Origin: Gremmenia infestans | Lineage: Eukaryota > Ascomycota > Leotiomycetes > Helotiales > Hamatocanthoscyphaceae | Direction: 5' to 3' | Assembly: GCA_032629725.1 (NCBI GenBank) | Contig: JAFEVB010000007.1 | Span: 496,001-560,000, forward strand | Length of the DNA: 64,000 nt | In this document: piece by piece, positions 1 to 10,231 of the stretch | Layout: the number at the start of each line of letters is the position of its first letter | Position numbering within the stretch: position 1 is the first letter of the stretch | Program-made: the position numbers and the translations under genes | Notes under the pieces: model-generated | Seen by the model: only the letters and a program-made list of their open reading frames with translations | Databases searched by the model: none | What the model was told of the DNA's origin: nothing

Positions 1-1196
1 AGGTCTCTGCAGTGTTGGCTCGGACGTGGGCGGAGATGAGTTCATTACAGGGCCACGATGAAGATCAAGATGAGGATGAACTTCTAGAACTCGCAAGAGA
101 CCTTGTTCAACTATCAATCACGAAATCTACTTCAGCGACCCCTGGAAGAAGCCCAAGTGCAGCAAACTCTGCAATAGCTTCGACCCCTTTCCGAAACTTG
201 CTATTATCCGTTCCAGTTGCGTTGTCGTTACAGATACCGTCACCACTAGACCTCTTTCTCGCCCCCTCGGATGTGCAAAGCTATTCCAGCATCAACGCAT
301 ACCTGCTATCAATACGTAGAGCCCATCTACGATTAACAGACCTTTGGAAGATCACCTCGCTCCGACGAGAGCATCCCGCACCACCCGGACCTCCCTACGG
401 CAGCTCAACAACGGGTCGCAACAAAATCCTCACCCTACGCCAACGAGGAAAAGAACGAGCCGCCACCATGCGCGGAGTATGGGCAACCAGCAGCGCTGCC
501 GTCTTCTTCCTCGGCGAAACCGAAGCATATCTCCAGGGCGAAGTAGTAGAGGGAACCTGGATGGGATTCAAAAACTGGCTCACGGGAGAATCCGATTCAC
601 GGCCTACATCCTCCAAATCCCAACTTGAAGACGATGACGATATATGGCTGCAAGCAGCTCGAGAATCTACTGCTTCGAGGACGGGAATCAGTCAGACGCA
701 TGACCCGCAGAGTCTTGCGGATGCTCATAAACGCTACATTGCTGCTTTGGCCAGTAGTCTATTGCTGACCACATCAACATTCACGGATCCACTGTACCAT
801 CTCCTCGGGCAAATCGACCACCTAGTCGCGCTTGTCCACCGCATATACTCCATCTGGCAATCCCTCGATCTCGAGGCGGACGAGGGGGTCGTAGACGCCT
901 TCTCGGATTTCCACAAGGAGGAGAAGGATGTGCGAGAGCAGATGGGCATCATTACTGGTAGGGTGAAGACGGCCATCGAGCTGTTGATCAAGAGTCTGAG
1001 GGATATTGATCAGGAGAAGGAGGGCTGGGATAATGGGTTCGCGGAGCTGGTGCTGGGGGAGGAAGGAGCGTACGTGCCGGCCAAGGTGGGGAGGGTGGAT
1101 CGGCTGCTGATGAAGCTTGATTTTGGCGGCTGGTTCGATGACGCGAGGACGGTGGGGGATGGGAGTGAAGCTGAAGATGAGAGTGAGGATGATTGA
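1..1196 (+). CDS. Gamma-tubulin complex component (Spc97/Spc98 family), 3' part only
   Basis: The window opens inside this gene. A CTCTGCAG acceptor just before base 13 suggests the readable frame is a last exon of about 394 codons ending in TGA at 1194-1196. The protein matches the C-terminal half of GCP proteins, which bind gamma-tubulin and nucleate microtubules at the spindle pole body. The stretch around residues 70-110 (PLDLFLAPSDVQSYSSINAY, then LLSIRRAHLRLTDLWK) is the characteristic GCP C-terminal signature. The tail has GRVDRLLMKLDFGGWFDD and ends in an acidic run. An Asp/Glu-rich insert near residue 20 and another near 205 look like fungal loop insertions. GCP4-type is the likeliest subfamily, but GCP5/6-type cannot be excluded without the N-terminus. 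Confidence 0.8.
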   Translation, partial: VSAVLARTWAEMSSLQGHDEDQDEDELLELARDLVQLSITKSTSATPGRSPSAANSAIASTPFRNLLLSVPVALSLQIPSPLDLFLAPSDVQSYSSINAYLLSIRRAHLRLTDLWKITSLRREHPAPPGPPYGSSTTGRNKILTLRQRGKERAATMRGVWATSSAAVFFLGETEAYLQGEVVEGTWMGFKNWLTGESDSRPTSSKSQLEDDDDIWLQAARESTASRTGISQTHDPQSLADAHKRYIAALASSLLLTTSTFTDPLYHLLGQIDHLVALVHRIYSIWQSLDLEADEGVVDAFSDFHKEEKDVREQMGIITGRVKTAIELLIKSLRDIDQEKEGWDNGFAELVLGEEGAYVPAKVGRVDRLLMKLDFGGWFDDARTVGDGSEAEDESEDD

Positions 1197-2023
1197 TTTT
1201 GTTATGAGTAATGATTGTGGATGATTGATTGATAGATACCCTTGGCGTTTATTTGGCTCTTGCTTGAAAGGGGGGGGGATGAAAGTAAAGTAAGTTTTCC
1301 GACTTGACGAAAATTTACGAATATGTAGGCATGCGTTATCACTTTCCAGTACCTGCTCTAACAGTGAGCTTATCCATATATGTCGCCAGCCTCGTACACG
1401 TACATGTAAGACTCTTAACGCACCGCACTTCAGATCCTTTTTCTTATTGACTAATTGGCAGAAATAATACGTACGTACGCACAGTACGTTAGTTATAATT
1501 GAGATTTCAAGATATTCAGTTAGCGGGCAAGGCAAGGCAAGGCAAAGCCTACGATACGACGAAGTCTTGCTGCACATTATATTATATCACCTGTCTACCT
1601 CCTAAGATGAAATGCCAGCACACGCCATGCCATGCCATGCCTAAGATTTCTATCTTTCTTACTTCGAATTGAAATGAATTGAGATGAAGAAATCAAGTGC
1701 TTGCTTTCTTCCCTCCTTCCTTTTCTTTCTCCAAGCTATACTAAACAGATGGAAGGATAGCTTGCTTACATTTTCAGCGCTATGTATGTATATTATAATT
1801 ATTGGTAGCAACTCTTCATCTTGATATCGAGCTCGAGCTCGAGCTCGAGCTGAGCAGAGCAGAGTAGTCGGGAGAGCGGATGGGTAAAGAAAAGCCTCAA
1901 AATCCCACCCCCCGGCCCCCCCCCGACATTCCTCCTGTCGCCTCATTGGCGTACAGTACGACTTCCATATCAACTCCATTTCGTCGCAAAGCAGCGCAGA
2001 GCTGTATTCGCACAGGCGGCCTG
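1197..2023. other. Intergenic region with short tandem repeats
   Basis: I see no supportable gene here. It holds the 3' flank of the gamma-tubulin-complex gene, a G9 run near 1270, GGCAA and CCATG tandem repeats (about 1527-1545 and 1622-1640), and a (CGAGCT)4 repeat at 1828-1851. Long open frames on the minus strand lack ATG starts and family resemblance. Confidence 0.6.
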
Positions 2024-2763
2024 TCATGAAGAAGACGTACGTCTCTTAAGAGCGCAGGTCGGCGATTCAATAGGGGTAGCTTCGTGATGTGACGAACGGT
2101 CGTGCTGTGCTGTTGATATGGGATTGGCTTCGACGTGGTTTCGATTCTGGTTTATAGATCCTGCCTGCGACTCTACGGAGCGAGGTTTCGCGATCGATCG
2201 ATGGACGAGGCATGGTCTCGGGAGTTGGTAGGGGGTATGGTATGGGGGTGGGTGAGTGAATTATTTCTGTTGATGGGCTGATGTGATGGGACTGGAGTTG
2301 TCGGGCTGTTGAGGCTGTTGGTGGTGGGATGCGGGTGAGAGCTGTTGGGTTGGATAGCTGGACGTGATGACGGTTGAGTTGTTGGGCCGGGAACTGAAGA
2401 ACTGTCGCTCGCTGCTGAAGGCGTTGATGTAAATGTACCTTGCGGGCCTCGATCAGACCCAGGCCCAGACCCAGGACCAGATTCAAATGCTAGTCCAGGT
2501 CCAACTTCGTCAAATCACCTATCGATCTCGTCGTCTTCATTATCATCATCATCTTCTTCTTCGTGCGTAGTATAACTCCCACTCACATAGTTCGGATAGC
2601 AACACATCTTGTTCACGCTGATTACAGAACTCTCCACGTCAGTATATAGGTATAACTCAGTACAATAGCGTTCGTCCGGAGCATCAGCATCCTCATCTTG
2701 TATGTACTCTGCTCCCTCACGGTTTAGTGCTTCTAGGAGGTAGGAGTCTATATTCTGGACGTC
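2024..2763 (-). CDS. Candidate unrecognised gene or decayed gene
   Basis: Reading the minus strand from 2763, right after a plausible intron acceptor (GGCTAGATAG), there are 82 open codons with protein-like composition, including an acidic tail (EEEDDDDNEDDEID), to a TGA at 2515-2517. The same frame continues for another 113 codons rich in Ser, Pro and Thr to TAG at 2173-2175. A second frame then stays open to TGA at 2024-2026. A further frame upstream (ATG at 2921-2923) reads FSFEEAFFLKALFTLNLGG, but I could not join it in phase. Either the true introns are not obvious or the gene is broken by a nonsense codon and a frameshift. I recognise no family. Low-complexity DNA could mimic part of this. 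Confidence 0.3.
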
Positions 2764-2923
2764 CTATCTAGCCTTTTTTTTTGGACAAAATTGATGTTAT
2801 ACAGCATCATTGCCCCGCGTTTTCTAAGCTGATCAAATCACGACCACCCAGATTCAGAGTGAACAATGCTTTCAAGAAGAAGGCTTCTTCAAATGAAAAC
2901 TTCAGTGACAGTACTTGTGGCAT

Positions 2924-5239
2924 TCAAGAGACACGGCTCCCACAACTTTGAGGGACCTGAGGATGATGATGGCAGGACCAGCCGGTTTGACGACAGAACA
3001 TGCGCATTGTTTCCAAGAAACATGAACTTGAAAGGTAAAATATTATATCTCATCTCGTCTCCATCGTCATCATTCATCATCTTCTTCGTCTGTAGTATGC
3101 GAGGGCGAGTAATCGCATCGCCAGATCTCGCTTGAAGCTCCACTTTCCTCCAAGCCTATCAAGAACGGCAATCGCATCTAATCTCCATACAATCACTTCC
3201 CTGTCCCTGTCTACATACTGTAGGGATGCAGTTCAGCCTAGAAGCAGAAAGCAGAAAGCAAAACAGAGATATAGAGTAGGGTTGGTGGAATATAGCCAAT
3301 CATTAGAGTATTCTTGAAACATCTTCTCGGACCAATAGAAACATTCTGGACCGCGAAACACCCACCCACCAGGCCCACCCACGCCTGTAAAAGGACGCGA
3401 AAAGGCAGATCTGGCCTAGACTTCTAGCACCCAACTCCCGTCCCGCGGCCTTTACTCCGTAGTCCAGGAAAGATGGATGGCTGATGGGTTTTAAGAGATC
3501 AGCGCCTTTCGCGAGTCACAACAAGAAAACTCTTTCTTTCTCTTTGAGAAATCATCTGATGCCTTTGAAAGGGCATCACCAGTCCACCACCACCGTCATT
3601 GATTGCCGTGTGGGTTGGGCTTTTCTTTAGCGATTGGTATCAATTGAAAAGGCGGGTTTCTGGAGAAGCAGCCACTCACTCAAGCTTGCATTTGCTTCTT
3701 TCTCCCCTCAAATTCCGAAAATCCAAGGGGTCATCTGAGACGACTGGGCCTTATATAAGCAAGCCACGTTGTGCTTATGGTGTGGCTAATGAGTAGTTCA
3801 ATTGTAAGGCCTTCCGTCCGAACAAATCAGTCTGCATTCCCTGAATCATGAGATGAGCAAGCCGACGTGCCCTAAAAGAGAGTCGTACAGTACAGTACTG
3901 TACATTGGGGCAGCGCACACTGCACAGATGCCATGCGCTGCCCTGCACTGGCGCGTGGAACGACACATGCTGTGCTTGGTGAACTCTGCTAATTCGATAT
4001 ATCTATCCATGCTCGTTCTAAGCAGTACGTGTCAGCCTGCAATTCGAAATTGGACGAAAACTCGCACCATCTCCATTCGGATTTGACAATTGCTGAATAC
4101 AGATGGGAGATGGATTACTTTGTATCCCGAGATAGGTAGGAATTAATGAAGACCGGACCGGGCACTGTACCAAACAAAGGACTTCCAAGTCTTCGCCAAC
4201 TCCCGTTGGTGGCGGCCGGATAAAGGCACGATCTCGCTGGGCTGAGCGCCCGGGGTATGAACTATTCGTAGAACAGCGACCCCAGTCGCCCCATAAAGGA
4301 GTGGCAACGCTGTGGCTGACCTTGAAAATCCTTCGCCAGGAAACTTCTAACAATATTCTGTAAGAGACCCTCATAAGGCACGGTGCAGATGCAGTATACT
4401 TCCCCGTAGTTGCTTGTGCTTTCTTGTACTTCCGCCTTGGAGCTATACGCAAGAGCAGAAGCAGGAAGGAGCTTTCCAATAGTAATAGTGAGAAATTGCC
4501 TTGTCTAGGTCCCGTAGGAGTTGATTTTGAACAACTTTAGGGACACTACGACTACGGTACTACCGGTAGCAGTGAAGAAATAAATAGACTTCTCCATTTA
4601 AAAGTTACAAAGCAAAAGAAGTAAGGCAGGGCAAAGCAGGTGGAGTGTGTGTGGTACGAGCCTTTCTCTGCTCAGGTACAGTACGGAGTACCTTGGCTTG
4701 GTTGCCTCCCTACCCTACTACCTTTAAAGCCAAGAGCCACCCATCCATCGCATCCGCTCTCTCTTGCGCATCCCATCATCACACGCGCATAACCTGTCTC
4801 GACACATATCCCTTGCTGTTCGTCCAGAGAATTAATAAACACCACACTCCTTGATACAATTTGACTACGCTATCTCCAACTACCAGATACCCACCACCAC
4901 CACCATCACCGCTCCCTCTACCCATTCGATTCAATTCAATTTCGCCTGTTTCAACTGCCATCAAGCGCCACCCGCAGAGTCATGCACGGACAAACGCATC
5001 CACTTCTTTACCACAGCATTTCCAGATCATAATTGTGACAAGGAAGACCTCGCAAGCGCGCGCAACAAAGCTATCGGTACTCTCGAATCTAGGAACCACC
5101 GGAATCACGAATTAATGGCCATCTTTGACGCGTCTACGGCTAGGGGATAACGACTGTTGGGGATCAATTTGCACGCTTTATTGTCAAAGTGCTGCTCCGA
5201 GGCGGCACCATTCCTGCTGTCGACAACACGAATGGAAAG
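2924..5239. other. Intergenic region and probable 5' leader of the downstream gene
   Basis: No gene is supportable. A self-complementary GTACAGTACAGTACTGTAC tract lies near 3885-3905. Pyrimidine-rich and CACC-rich DNA at 4690-5000 resembles a long fungal promoter or leader for the gene beginning at 5240. Several open frames of 60-150 codons on both strands overlap each other and show no recognisable domain. Confidence 0.5.
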
Positions 5240-7747
5240 ATGGGCATTTGGCCTTTTCGAAGAAAGAGTAATCCAAGACCAACTCGCAGTGGGGCAGAGA
5301 TGAACGACGCTATGCATGACGAAGCAGGCCTGCAACGGAACCTAGGAAGGCATAATGTAGCCGAAATAAGGGCTACGGCAGCAGACCCAGAACGGAGGAG
5401 GAGCCGAAAGGATAAGAAAAGGAGATCTTCGAGAGATTCGAAAAAATTACAGAGGAACCCTGGAAAGCAGCGCACATATAGCTTTTCTCCCGGTCGAAAC
5501 GACAGCATCAGGGTCCTGCAAGACCTAAACCGACCACCCGTTCCACCATTACCATCGACACTACAGGCGGCTAGCAAGAAACCCATTCGAGCGAGCACGC
5601 AACCTCCAGAGACTGTACAAGACTGGCAGAGGATGCCGACCCTACACAAGAGGAGCGCTCAAGATTTGTCGCGTCGCAAGTCAAGCAAGAAGCGGAAAGA
5701 GGACCATGATAGAGAGGCAGAGATCAAAGCAATGGCTGCATTCATGCCGGCACGTCCCGCAGCAGACTCCAATTCTGCTGGCAGGCCGATGAGGAAAGAA
5801 AGCAAGAAGATGCGAGGAGGACTGAATCGCCACCTTGAGAATCCCTCCTCAGACATATCCCTTCCACTCGCCGATTCCATCCATTCCTCCCTATCCTCAA
5901 ATTCCGATCATCGAGCATCCTACAAATTATCCGCATTCGATATGTTAGCCCCCCGACCTACTATTCGATATTCCGAAAATCCTCGATATGGCCCTTCCGC
6001 AGGTTCCGAACACTCGGATTCTAAGAAGAGGAGGACATCAGAACGAATACCTGAAGAACTCCTAAAGGCCAACAAGAGGATTGACGATCTCGCGGATGAT
6101 CTCGACGCAGGAGAGCTTAGAGAACTTATGGAGCGGGATCAAAAGCGGAGGGACAGAAAAAAGCTTGCTGACAGGATTAAGACTGAAAAGAAGCTTGCGA
6201 GGCGTCAAGAAGAGCAAAGAGTAGAAGAAGCCACTGCTGCTCGGGAGGGTACCCCGCCTCCAGTCAATATGGATCGAGGAGTTATGGGCAGAGACGTCGT
6301 TGGGCTGGGAATTGGAACTTCCGCGGTTATAACATCAAGCAAGAGAAAGGGGTCAACAGGAGCAGACAGTGGTCGAGAAAAACGCCCTACGGAAGCATTC
6401 AGACAGGATACCCAAGAATCGACCAGAAGTACGTATCCTAGCGCAAGTATGGTGTCAGGAAACTTGACCCCCGGGTCTGAACGTTCAGATCCTATCCTCG
6501 AAACGGCGAAAGTTGGTACTATCGCCAAGGCTAATATTTCCCCGACATTATCACCATCACCACGAGGGCACCTTCGGGGGGCTTCGAGTATTTCACAGTT
6601 GATGGAACTTAGCAAGACGGAGCTAGTACCACCACCAAAATCACAATCTGAGCGAAAGGGCTCTGAAGGTTCAGTCAAAGGACCCCAGTCCTGGACATCA
6701 TTCTTCAAAAGATCAAAGAATAAGCGAAATTCGATACCAGCATCATTCTCTAACACATCACGAGATTCGATGCAAAGTGCACCATACCAACCTAGAGTTG
6801 GCTATACGCCCGTTAAATCAAATGTCCCTAAACGGACAATGTCAAAGTTCAGAGAAGATCTCCCAGAACTCCCACTGTCACCACCAGATTCGAGAGTACA
6901 ATCGCCGGAGGCCGATGTTGTACCACCTATTCCAATCAGCAAAGTGGCGCAATCGTTATCCGAGGAGCACCGTGAGTCTCATGTACGGTATGATACGCCT
7001 ACAAGTGGATATCGGTCGTTAGAGGCAATGCGTATGCGTGACGAGACACCTACTAGTGGGTATCGGTCGATTGATGCTCCTTCTCCAGAGCCGACAGCAG
7101 TCCTCTCACAGTCACTTGCGTCCATCGACTCTGAAGGGTCATGGCTATCTGGTCGAAAAGGTGGCTCGAAGCGTGGGTCGGCACAAATGCCACCCCATCC
7201 CCTTCGTGATAGCGCAAGTTCACTGCAAAAGCGATACAAGGAGTATTCTGGGTCTGCTGAAGAGCTTGGTATAGCAGAAGATGAATATCTTAGTCGACTG
7301 TCGCCAGAGGAGCAACACAAGATGAACAGGGTGTCCATTGGAAATCCCGTTCCTTCTAGTGATGATGAGGATGGCGGTAGTTTGGCAAGTCCCACAAGTC
7401 TCACCTCATCAGAACCGACCACCAAATGGGGCGCCGCTGTTGGTAGACAACCGACTGTCGTACACCGCGAGCCGCGAGCTAAGTCGAGAGAAGGATTACT
7501 AAATGAGTTTGAATATGATTCAGCCAGCGAGCATCGCGCGGATACCCCAGAACCCAGGCGCAAGAGCTATGGAGTGGCCCAGAATATAATCGATGAGAAC
7601 GACTCTGGTATACAGAGGGCTACGAGCATTGATTTTGGGAAGCATCACGCCAGACATGTCAGTGCTGGCAGTGCGAGGCTGCTGGAATTGAAGCCGAGGA
7701 ACTCGGGAGAGACGAAGAGGGATTCAAAGAGATTCAGCCTTGGTTAG
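5240..7747 (+). CDS. Large disordered basic/Ser-rich fungal protein
   Basis: Single-exon gene of 835 codons. The open frame extends upstream, but the first real ATG is at 5240 and gives MGIWPFRRKSNPRPTRSGAE, a start that looks natural for a fungal scaffold-like protein. Composition is Ser, Arg, Lys and Pro rich. The first 180 residues are strongly basic (RRRSRKDKKRRSS). A charged segment around residues 285-345, with LLKANKRIDDLADDLDAGEL followed by KRRDRKKLADRIKTEKKLARR, is predicted to be a helical or coiled-coil region. A short internal repeat, (Y/E)xTPTSGYRS, occurs twice near residues 585-615. I see no enzyme motif, signal peptide or membrane segment. It is probably a conserved ascomycete protein of unknown function; a cytoskeletal, cortex or signalling scaffold role is only a guess. 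Confidence 0.8.
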   Translation: MGIWPFRRKSNPRPTRSGAEMNDAMHDEAGLQRNLGRHNVAEIRATAADPERRRSRKDKKRRSSRDSKKLQRNPGKQRTYSFSPGRNDSIRVLQDLNRPPVPPLPSTLQAASKKPIRASTQPPETVQDWQRMPTLHKRSAQDLSRRKSSKKRKEDHDREAEIKAMAAFMPARPAADSNSAGRPMRKESKKMRGGLNRHLENPSSDISLPLADSIHSSLSSNSDHRASYKLSAFDMLAPRPTIRYSENPRYGPSAGSEHSDSKKRRTSERIPEELLKANKRIDDLADDLDAGELRELMERDQKRRDRKKLADRIKTEKKLARRQEEQRVEEATAAREGTPPPVNMDRGVMGRDVVGLGIGTSAVITSSKRKGSTGADSGREKRPTEAFRQDTQESTRSTYPSASMVSGNLTPGSERSDPILETAKVGTIAKANISPTLSPSPRGHLRGASSISQLMELSKTELVPPPKSQSERKGSEGSVKGPQSWTSFFKRSKNKRNSIPASFSNTSRDSMQSAPYQPRVGYTPVKSNVPKRTMSKFREDLPELPLSPPDSRVQSPEADVVPPIPISKVAQSLSEEHRESHVRYDTPTSGYRSLEAMRMRDETPTSGYRSIDAPSPEPTAVLSQSLASIDSEGSWLSGRKGGSKRGSAQMPPHPLRDSASSLQKRYKEYSGSAEELGIAEDEYLSRLSPEEQHKMNRVSIGNPVPSSDDEDGGSLASPTSLTSSEPTTKWGAAVGRQPTVVHREPRAKSREGLLNEFEYDSASEHRADTPEPRRKSYGVAQNIIDENDSGIQRATSIDFGKHHARHVSAGSARLLELKPRNSGETKRDSKRFSLG

Positions 7748-9137
7748 GCAATGAAGCTGAACTGATTGAACGGTCCATCTTGGAGGAGGACGACGAGCAT
7801 GACATTTCGAAGACAAGCACCACACTCATTTGTTATATTTTCTTATCCCGGTACACTTACTAGTCGGCATCCGACACCCACACTCATTTAAACATTTCTT
7901 TTGGATTCAACAATATCGAGTCAATCACCTGACACATTTCCTTGCAACAACCTCGCTCGTTTCAATACCTTTCCTTTACGGCTTCGTCTTCGTCATCAGC
8001 TCGTCCAAACCTCAACTTGTGCATTCGTCCAACCAGAACAACATCATTCCGAACGACAGCACTTCCCTCTACGCCTCGAATATGCGCTTCACGCATTTCA
8101 TGATCGATTTATTTCCTATCTTTGCAAACGATTCCCCCCAAATAGCACATAGACATTTGATTTTATTGATTTCAGCGGGTTGTACCTACCTCGGAGGTGG
8201 ATTTGAAGAAAAAAAGGGATTTGGGTGGATGGGAAAATGACGGCGTGACTTCCTCTCGAATCCTTTGGAATCCGGCCTGGTAGTTGGTGCCTGCATATGG
8301 TTGTACGGCGATATGGAAGGGTATTTGGGCCTCGCGTATTGAAGCTCTTGAAGAGCAGTGTTATGAGTAGCCCACCTGTATCTGTGGAGATAGATAATGG
8401 TAGATTTAACACCCATAAGATGTGCACGTTGGCAACGTCTACTTCTACCACATTCCTTTTATGTATCTGCTTACTCGTAGTGTCGTATAATGAATGAGAC
8501 GTCCAATAAATGAGACCTCGGTTTGCCCCTTTCCTTAACGTCCAAATCACGTCATCCCGCAGCTGACTCCCCTCTCGCGGGGTTGATAAGCAACGAAGGC
8601 CTTCGCGTCCTCGACCTTCCCTTCCCATTCCATAACACAAATACAAAGATCCCTACAAACACGAGAGAATCTTCAAGAATCTCCCATCACTTCAAGGTAA
8701 GCAATTGACCCGAATCTCCTCTTCTCGCCTTCCTCTCATCATCCCTGTCTTTGAAATTGTCTTTGGAATTGTCACTTCAAGGATGCGAATGGAATCGAAG
8801 ACGAGAACGGCCGTACAACAACCATATCAGCATCAGCATAACCGCAATTAGGAGTTATTTCTCTCGTCCCCCTCCTCCTCCCCCTCCTCGCTTCCATCCT
8901 ACGCACGAAAGCGAAAGGCATTGCATTACCACAGGTACAGAGCATCGCATTTGCATCTGTTTGATGATTACTAAGCACAAGCAAGCGCGTCATCGGCTAG
9001 GCCGTTCCATTCTTCTATCCTTAGAAATCACACAGATCACCAATCCCAGATCAACCATCATCAATCATCTCCTTCCTTCCATCACACACTTTCTTTGTTT
9101 GCAGTATTTAAAGGAACCGAGTACCTCAGCAGATTGA
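7748..9137. other. Intergenic region, 3' and 5' flanks
   Basis: This stretch separates two plus-strand genes. I see no convincing coding frame. The last 500 bases are rich in CT and CAATC tracts and probably contain the promoter and leader of the thioredoxin gene. A TTTGTTTGCAG acceptor-like sequence near 9103 could end a leader intron, but no donor can be chosen with confidence. Confidence 0.5.
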
Positions 9138-9753
9138 ATGTACAGAACAACAAAGCTTACTGCGGCGACGATTAGAGCTTCGACGAAACACAATCACCAC
9201 TTCACACCCGCAATACAGAACACGTTTGTTAGAGGTTTCAAACATACAACTAGCAAAATGACGGTCCATAATCTTGGCAGGTATGTTATGTTCACACCGG
9301 ATTCATTGTCTTTCTTGTCGCGTGTGGCAGAGACGACGCGTTGGGGTTCAAGTGAAAGATGCTAACAATTGTGCCTTCACAGCAAGCCCGAATTTCAATC
9401 GGCCATCAAAGACAACAAGATCGTCGTCCTTGATGCCTTTGCTACCTGGTGCGGTCCCTGCAAGGTCATTGCGCCCAAAGTCGTAGAGTAAGTTTATCCT
9501 CTCCCTCTATCATCCCCAACGTCTTTCATCTGCAAGCAAATCCTGACAATAAATGAATAGATTCTCAGAAGAATTCCCCGGGGTCCATTTCGTCAAGATC
9601 GACGTCGATGAGGTGCCAGATGTTGCCCAGGAACTCGGTATCCGCGCCATGCCTACATTCGTCATCTTCAAGAACGGGGAGAAGGAGGCTGAGGTCGTGG
9701 GCGCGAACCCGAAGGCGTTGCAGGCTGCTATTGCCAAGGCCAGCTCTGAGTAG
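9138..9753 (+). CDS. Thioredoxin, with possible mitochondrial leader
   Basis: Three exons: 9138-9280, 9383-9487 and 9561-9753, giving 146 residues. The thioredoxin fold is clear: FATWCGPCKVIAPK carries the redox pair Cys71 and Cys74, followed by FVKIDVDEVPDVAQELGIRA and the cis-proline loop MPTF. The protein reduces disulfides and serves peroxiredoxins and reductases. The first ATG adds about 40 residues rich in Arg, Lys, Thr and His with no acidic residue, like a mitochondrial presequence. An in-frame second ATG at 9258 (MTVHNLG) gives a standard cytosolic thioredoxin of 106 residues. Introns have GTATGT and GTAAGT donors. Function is secure; which start is used, or whether both are, is not settled by sequence. 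Confidence 0.93.
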
Positions 9754-10229
9754 GGAAGATATGTGCATAGATGGGTTTTAAGGGAGGGTTGGGGTTGGGA
9801 TTGGTAGATACCAGGAAGGGAATGAATTGATGCATGGATCTTCATATGCTGCTGCTATTTCGTGCAATGTTCCAACCTTTCCGTTGATGTAAACTCGGGC
9901 TTTTCTTCATTCGAGAGTTCCTTTGTCTCAGTGGCTACAAGTATGCTTTCGAAAAATCACAAAGAGCAGAGCCTACTCCACACGATTGTCTTCCAAACAA
10001 TGCTCCCCTGTCTTTTAGTTCAGCAAATACACATCCCTATCTATTTATCCATATAACTCGTTTTCATTCTCATTCACATTTATTCCCTCCAAAGCAAAAT
10101 CCAAAATTCAAAATCCACATTTTCACCAAGAAGCACTAGGCATACGCCGCATAAACCATATATGTGACATAGACATGACCAAGTAAATGATCCAATATTC
10201 AAGCACCCAGCTGTCATCCTTATGAGTCT
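9754..10229. other. Intergenic region
   Basis: 3' flank of the thioredoxin gene and AT-rich spacer. Nothing further is recognised. Confidence 0.5.
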
Positions 10230-10231
10230 TG

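Noticed and set aside
822..1577. 251-codon minus-strand frame
   Set aside because: It overlaps the gamma-tubulin-complex exon antisense and runs through its 3' flank. No domain resemblance; a shadow frame.
4018..4479. 153-codon minus-strand frame
   Set aside because: No recognisable family, no supporting exons, Ser/Arg-rich composition typical of random frames.
5189..5239. Upstream extension of the large disordered protein
   Set aside because: The extension begins with GTG; the first ATG is 5240.
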